Below, one piece after another: positions 57,925-64,000 of a stretch of DNA of 64,000 bases; the first letter of the stretch is position 1; every line of letters starts with the position of its first letter. A program made the position numbers and the translations under genes. Source of the DNA: Sporodiniella umbellata (lineage: Eukaryota; Mucoromycota; Mucoromycetes; Mucorales; Rhizopodaceae). A model generated the notes under the pieces. The model was not told the origin of the DNA, did not search any database, and saw nothing but the letters and a program-made list of their open reading frames with translations. Location: NCBI GenBank assembly GCA_025677835.1, contig JAIXMR010000081.1, positions 60,481-124,480 on the forward strand, written 5' to 3'.

Positions 57925-58469
57925 TCTAAACTGTACCAGCTCGTTTATTAACTCTCTCTTTTTGCTTTTTCTTCTTTTTACAAAAACATCTATTAAAGCA
58001 AGATTTTACCTTTTTGCTTTTGTCTATTAAAAAAGGGAAAGATTTTTTTTTCAGTGAAATAGTTAACCAATGTGTGACTGGGAATTCCCGGTCCGTACTA
58101 ACCTTAACCTGTAGAATCTAAGCTTAAGCTTATTGATGCATCCTTAGAGCACCAGTTGAAAGGCACAGCTTACATAATACCCAAAGAGTAAGGTGTACCC
58201 ATAGTATTAATCTATAATCGTGTTTAATCTTTAGAAAAATAAAATAAAAAAAAAACGAGAAAAGGAAATTTTTCTTTGACAATTTTTGTCATATCAGGTA
58301 CAGCACTTTTTGTGCAGAATCACGTTGTTTTAGCACTACCACCCAGATTTTTTTTTTTCTGAGTAGTGTATGCTATCTGAGTATTTAAGACAGAACTTCA
58401 GAGCCTGCATACATAGAGATACAAAGAAATAAGAGCTACTTGCATAAAAATAATACATGTATGAGTTCT
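57925..58469. other. Intergenic: eIF4E upstream region and NUP192 3' end
   Basis: 545 nt, both flanking genes on the minus strand. Rich in pyrimidines near the eIF4E start on the transcribed strand. I see no open frame or RNA gene. Confidence 0.45.
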
Positions 58470-61400
58470 TTATTGTATATACTGTTGAATGGCACGAACC
58501 AGCTTTACAGCTTCTTTCATAGCGCCGCGTTGCTCCTCTGTTTTTAATATATTACTTAGGCCAATCTCTTGTTTTCTTGTCCAAAGTTGGGCCTAGAGAG
58601 AAATGTTTACAATGACAGCTTTTGTCAAATACAATTTTCGTATTACCTTTCGTAGTAGTTTGTTATTGTCACTACCATAAACTGATATGATTGCAGTAAT
58701 GAGTTTCAATGTAGGGTTGACTAAACGCTCATATCTCTCTAGAAGGTCACTTGTTATTTTAGAAACGTCAATGCGCATGAACTGGCACTGCCCTAAAACT
58801 TCAAAGATTCGGTTGTTGAACAAGTATTTAGCCCCTTCCGGGTTCATACCCAGTCGAAGCAAAATAGACATCTTTGCCTCAAATATATACAATGAAAGCA
58901 AGGGGGCTATATAAAGATGGGAAATCAGAAGGGCTTTAATTTGGTATAGGAATTAGAAAACTTACCTTCCATAGATTCCAGCAATACAGTTAAGGCAGTA
59001 TCGTCATACTGAATCGTTTCAATCATAAACTGTAAACAGTTTTTCTCCAAAAGTCGAGACTGCACGATATCGCTACCAACACGAAGCGCCATAGCGTTTA
59101 GAGCATCCAAAGCAATGTACGCTGTCGTTTTCCATATATCTAATCCATTCATTGCATCTTCACAAAGGAAATCAAGTAGCTCTGGTTTGTATGAAGTTAT
59201 ATATTGAATCATATATTGTTCCAGCTCCTTATATACAATGTCCTGTTCATGGCTGCTGAAGTAAAGTAGTAAGCTGGTCAAAGAGGTATAAAGATCACCA
59301 CGTACAACAACATCGACACTCTGCTGACAGATGCACTGAAGAATACTATTAAATATGTGACGAAGCATTTCAACCGGGAGTTGCTCCATTTTTTGTGCCT
59401 TCTTTTCTTTTTTCAAACGACTCAATAAAGCCAAAACCATCTCGCTCATATTTTTTGACATTTCTGCGTCATAGGCTTTAGTACTAAGCATTCGCGCCAA
59501 AAGCATAGAGAGCAGCTCATATATAATTTTCTCGCGATTTTGAACGTCGATCAAATCAAAACATTCTAAAAGTGTTATATGTACCACTTGTTTCCATGCC
59601 TTCATGCAATGTCGTTTAGCGTGGTTGATTTCTTTGGTTCTGTTAAGGGCCATGCAGCTTGCAAGGATTCTGCCCATCTCCTCTTGAACTAACGGCGCAT
59701 TTTCGCTTTCTAAGTACTCATCTGTTTCTACCATACGCAAATATTTGTATATTGCACGTATATCATATACCTCAACCCCATCCTTATTGAGCATGTAAAA
59801 GCTTTTTGGAACAAAACTCTCAAAATATTTGATATGATCAATACCACCATCTCTTGTCAAATCGTCTTCCCATACAAAATCGAGAGAGCTTACAAACTCA
59901 AGCATTTTGGCGAGAGGCTGCTGATATCCATTGGCAAAGTATCCAGAATCATTAGCATCCTCTGTTGGCCTTCCATAAAGTAACTCAAGCAGCTTACGAA
60001 TATTTGCTGTTTGTTCCATACAAGCAGCTGTGTGGAGTTCAAGGGCAATAGATTGAAGTAACCAGGCTCTTTGATGGAGCTTTGCGCGAACTCTGAAGAA
60101 ATCAGACTCTATTCTATTACCGTCAGCGCAAAATATTGTTCCCGAGAATGGAGAAGAATTCATGTAAAGTCCCGACTCAAACCGTATGGACATAGCCTTA
60201 AACTGCCTAGTAAAATAGTCCTCTTCATTTCGAAGGTAACGTAAGGTAGATACCGAAATAGATCGTTTTGCACACAGACGATATACAATCTCGTAACATT
60301 TTTCTGCCAATATAGGGTGTGTGTCAATAAGCAAAGGAAGTTTCAGGCTGTCCGTAACCATAGAATCTTCGGTGACTATTGACTGCGTACCTTGCTGTAA
60401 CAGAGATAAAATTTCATGAAGGCAAGACAAAGAGGCACCATTACTGTCAGTGTTTTGGAGCGTAGGTAATTTGTCGTTTGCTATTTTGTATCCTAATAGA
60501 TATTCTGCCAGTGTGGGTGCATTTGTGTCAAGTCTAGAGTTTGCCAATAGCAAGTCCAAAATAGCAAGTCTTACGGAAGAAATGATTGGTGTCTCGACGT
60601 AATTAGGATAATCATAAGCATTTCCTAAAGTATTTTCGGCTTCCCAGAACGGAATGAGGTTAATGTCAAATTCGTAATCGTCACAAGTTAGCCTTTCAGG
60701 GACACTGATTTTTAAGCGTTCACTCATCCCAAAAACTATTTCCTCTGCAAATGAGCTAGTATATAACACACTTGTTGTTGTAGCGCCGCCTTTAGATGTT
60801 AGGTTATATAGTGCTAAGGAAGCTATGTGACGCCCTTCGGGTTGCTCGCAATCTTGTAAATCAACAGAAAGATGCTGTAGGATTTTTGTACTTAGTAGGC
60901 AAACCTCTTCTGTCTCTTGATAATTCACTAGAAGGGAAATTTGAACTAGAATACTGCTGTGTACTAACATGAATTGACCAAGGTGAGCAATAGACGGCAC
61001 GGGAGGGAAAGAGATGTTGGCAAGTCGAAACTCGGATGTTGTTCTTTGTTTTGAGTTTTCGGCGATACATGGTATAAGTATATTAGATAGCGTAGGTTGT
61101 AGCTCCAATACATTGAGTAGGATACGCAAAGTTTTGATCAGACATTTTCTCAAATGTGGCAAAGTACTAGTGTTAGAATTATTTTTTGAGCAGTGTCTGA
61201 TAATGTTGAATAGCTCGTTTACGATCCGGCCCCCAGACAGAATGCGGACAACTATTTGAAACCCTGGGTGCATCAGATAACCGACCAGAGCAACTTCTAC
61301 ACTTTGTTGAGTGCCATTAATTCCAGCTTTAAGATTGGTTTTTTCTACAGTGTCAATAAAAGACCCGATGCTGTTTTCCATAACTGTTAAACACGCCTCT

Positions 61401-63813
61401 GTGACATCCCACTGAGCCTTTGTATAGTCGCTCTTATCACTTCCAAGTCCTGTAAAAATTGTATCCATCACAAGTGATATAGAGGGTGATACGCCTGCAA
61501 GATCTCCATTAGTGTATGTGCCAATTGGGATATAAAAAGGTGAATCTTTAAACCCAGTATGTAAATTTTGACGCTTGCTAGGAAAGTGAATAGCCGTTCC
61601 GATTAAATTCACAATTGCTAGCGTTTCGGTATATACTTGGCGCTTTTGTTCTATTTGGATTTCTTGCAATAGACTACTTGGCTGATTTGAAGTTTTTTTT
61701 TTATCTCCTGTCATAGTTTTGCGCTGAGTAACAAACAAGTCGCTCGCTAGAATATCGTGCCACCATCCAATTGATATTTCTTTTCCAAGATTGTTTATTC
61801 CTCCTCCCCAGCTGGAGCAAAAAGCAGAGATCACATTAAAGACAGCAGCGCGAAGATCCGGTGTAGTCGGGCTTTTTATGATTTGCTGCAAGATTATTCG
61901 GCAGTTTTCCTCGTTTCTTTGCCAGAAAGCATGTCGAGCCTCTGCACAATATTGTACAGTGAGCTTCAGAATATTTAAAAATCGACACAAAAGTAGTTCT
62001 TCATCAACTGGTATATGACAGGGCGCTTCATCACCATTGTTTTGTAAGAGATTAGCGTAATACTCAAGAGCAGACAATGGCCTTCTCCAAGTAAACAGTA
62101 AACTTGACCCCATATCTGTATCCAAATTCCTTTTGAACAAATCAAACATGCTATTGGCACAATTTACACCAGTAGATATCGAAGCAAAGAAATCAAACGC
62201 AGCACAGACAGTGGACTGTACTTTGATGTCAAGCACCCAGCGAACGAAATGGTTAAGGCCTCCGTCACGCTGCCAAAAAATCAGTCCGCTTTCTTCAGTC
62301 CCTGCAAAAACAGTTGCCAAAAACTTTAAAAAATACTCGAGATCACGACACGGTTTGCGAGCTTCGCTAACTTGTGTGGGTAAATCCTTAGCATCATAAG
62401 CAGTGTCGTCTGTTCGTACAACATCGTTCATAGGCTCTAAAGTATTAATTGAAGTGAAGTCCTCTTCTTTGTATTTTAGTCCTTGGAGCACACCGAAAAG
62501 TTGTCGAATTACTGATTGCGAAAGCAGTTTTAATTCATAAACAACATATTGTTGAAACTCGTTGCAAGTTTCTACATTGTACTGTTTATACCCTCTATCT
62601 TTTTGCATGTTTTTTTTAGACTCTTCCATATTTTCGGGAGTAAAAGAATGCTGAAAGTGTAACATATACTGATCTAAAAATCCAAACACGTCCGCGTTAA
62701 TAGCACCTTCAACAAGTTGTTGTATCTCTGTATCATCTGAAATAGACCCTGGGCCCTTTAAAAGCATATCCGCTCTTGTAGGATTGGTCAGGTATAAAAC
62801 CCACTGAAGAACAACCACAGCTTTAATGACTGGCTCGTCAGCTCCGTTTGTCATTATTCGTCTGTGAAACATCGCATCACACTCTCTAGAACTTTGACTA
62901 AAGGGCTCTTGTTCATTAGAAATAGCTGCAATCATAGCTAGAATCATATATAAAGTTGCTGGGTCTACAAACTTTGCTTTTTCTAAGATCTTGAGCATAT
63001 TTAGTTTATCACTGATATCCAGGGAAAAGAGTGAGGCTGTATGGTACAAGATCTGAACAAGCACAATGCGTTCATCACTTAATCTTTCCATTCTTATTGA
63101 TGAAATGTCGTCTCCTAATTTCCCGCTTCCTGGATTTGGCATTTGACCAATGAGAGAGCCGGTGTTTTGTAGAGCATGTATTTCTTGAGTTATTTTTTTC
63201 AAAGCTTCAATCACTTTAGCTACAAAAGTGCCAGTCTGTTCATTTTGAAGAGGTAACTTTTCAGACATAATTCCGGCCATAAACTGGTAGCATACTGAGC
63301 GAGCCTGTTCACTGATTGTAGCATCGTTGGCAAGTCTTATGACAGCCTCAAGAGAGGCTAACAAATAGCCGCGTTCAGCATGAAATAGAAGTACTGCAGT
63401 ATCCACTGATTGACAATTTGCGTTTTTTGCTTGGATTGTGCCTTGCATCAATAGTGCAGCTGCGACGTGTTCGTTGACGTCAAGTTGATCAGACAGAAAC
63501 AAGGCTTTCTCTACAAAATCCTGGCTGACAGTGTGAGGGATCTGATCCACGTAAATTTTTTCTACAAAGCAAGTTTAATAAGAACATATTTTTAATCAAA
63601 TACACATCAAGAATACTTGCTTGAGTTTAAATCGATTCTATGGGTGCCATTCTTTGGTTGAGTGTCAAGTATATCAACGAATTTTTGTCTATTGAGATAA
63701 AGCTGCTGCCGAAGTAAGGTCAAGTTTTCAGGAAAAGATTTTATTTGACTTATTATGTCAAGCAATTCGCGATTTCCACTAACCCAGGTGGGAATGCTGT
63801 TTATTTGTGACAT
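58470..63813 (-). CDS. NUP192: Nucleoporin Nup192/Nup205
   Basis: Four exons (63813-63621, 63561-58966, 58906-58647, 58592-58470) give 1723 aa, close to yeast Nup192 (1683). The second exon alone encodes 1532 codons. Near the start, KKIYVDQIPHTVSQDFVEKA and LLSDQLDVNE... correspond to the Nup192 N-terminal region (V D x I P ... F ... LS D L D L); the rest is an alpha-helical solenoid without other motifs. The C-terminus includes LYIFEAKMSILLRLGMNPEG and ends AIQQYIQ. Nup192 is a large inner-ring subunit that binds Nic96 and Nup53. Intron 1 needs a GC donor (TCAA/GCAAGT): the GT four bases on shifts the frame. Confidence 0.9.
63562..63620 (-). other. GC-AG intron in NUP192
   Basis: 59-nt intron starting GCAAGT and ending CTTTGTAG. 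Joining S-K-K-I-Y-V-D in frame requires the GC donor; the GTATTC donor four bases further leaves the wrong phase. Confidence 0.7.
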
Positions 63814-63955
63814 AACAAACTATAAGAACATACACGGAAGAAAGAAAAAAGAAATCATTTGGATGTGACGGTTTTAAGGAATATTAGCGCAGCTTTAAAT
63901 GACAACTCAAGTGCTTCAACAATACTGCTTGCTTTTACATACAGAGACAAACAAA

Positions 63956-64000
63956 ATGGTTAATTTTAATGACCTTTATTCTCAAAGCTTGTTTAGCGTT
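63956..64000 (+). CDS. Possible start of a divergent gene (cut by window end)
   Basis: ATG at 63956 opens a frame that stays open to the window end (MVNFNDLYSQSLFSV). It is divergent from NUP192 and only 142 nt from its start. Fifteen codons are too few to identify it. Confidence 0.25.
   Translation, partial: MVNFNDLYSQSLFSV

Noticed and set aside
1..64000. tRNA, rRNA, CRISPR arrays, telomeric repeats, operons
   Set aside because: I looked for B-box-like GGTTCGA motifs, spaced direct repeats and TTAGGG arrays and saw none outside coding sequence. The genes are intron-bearing and eukaryotic, so CRISPR and operon models do not apply.

Overview
This window is a nuclear chromosome segment from a fungus, most likely an early-diverging one (Mucoromycota, probably Mucorales). 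Four things point there: many short spliced introns of about 50-90 nt, a fungal gene set (Ras with a CaaX end, a Zn2Cys6-like regulator, a GCN4-type bZIP, an NCS2 permease, Mdm31, Nic96, Nup192), very AT-rich intergenic DNA, and abundant poly-A/poly-T runs. A focadhesin-like gene, absent from the yeasts I know, also fits an early-diverging fungus. I could not run a species search.

Layout. 0-3.6 kb: 3' end of a peptidyl-tRNA hydrolase gene (+), a saccharopine-dehydrogenase-like oxidoreductase (-), and a heat-shock factor (-). 3.6-9.7 kb: gene-poor, with a decayed LINE (about 7.2-7.9 kb) and weak exon-like segments. 9.7-13.6 kb: a GCN4-like bZIP gene with a three-uORF leader and an AP-1 site upstream, then a mitochondrial DEAD-box helicase (MRH4-like). 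13.6-20 kb: a 1742-residue focadhesin-like protein and RPB11 (both -). 20-22 kb: gene-poor. 22-41 kb, visibly richer in GC: a small secreted Kre9/Knh1-like protein, MDM31, a kinesin-3, an Ndt80-like factor, an unrecognised 444-aa protein, a zinc-finger protein like ANCHR/ZFYVE19, a CCDC43 homologue, RRP8, and an NCS2 purine permease. 41-64 kb, AT-rich again: an orphan methyltransferase, NIC96, NOC2, TRM5, RAS, a fungal transcription factor, eIF4E and NUP192. A possible new gene starts at the right edge.

The gene models were built by hand: I chose splice sites so that every exon junction keeps the reading frame and agrees with the remembered family. In 22 multi-exon genes this gives about 86 introns, five of which use a GC instead of a GT donor. 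Genes are mostly ordinary housekeeping functions: ribosome biogenesis (NOC2, RRP8, MRH4-like), tRNA and translation (PTH, TRM5, eIF4E), the nuclear pore inner ring (NIC96, NUP192), and stress or nutrient regulation (HSF, bZIP, Ras). Several convergent pairs have stop codons only 6-43 nt apart.

I did not find a convincing new multi-gene system. The most interesting items are the uORF-bearing, probably self-regulated bZIP gene, the high share of GC-AG introns, the unrecognised 444-aa protein that meets an ANCHR-like gene with 6 nt between stops, and the focadhesin homologue.
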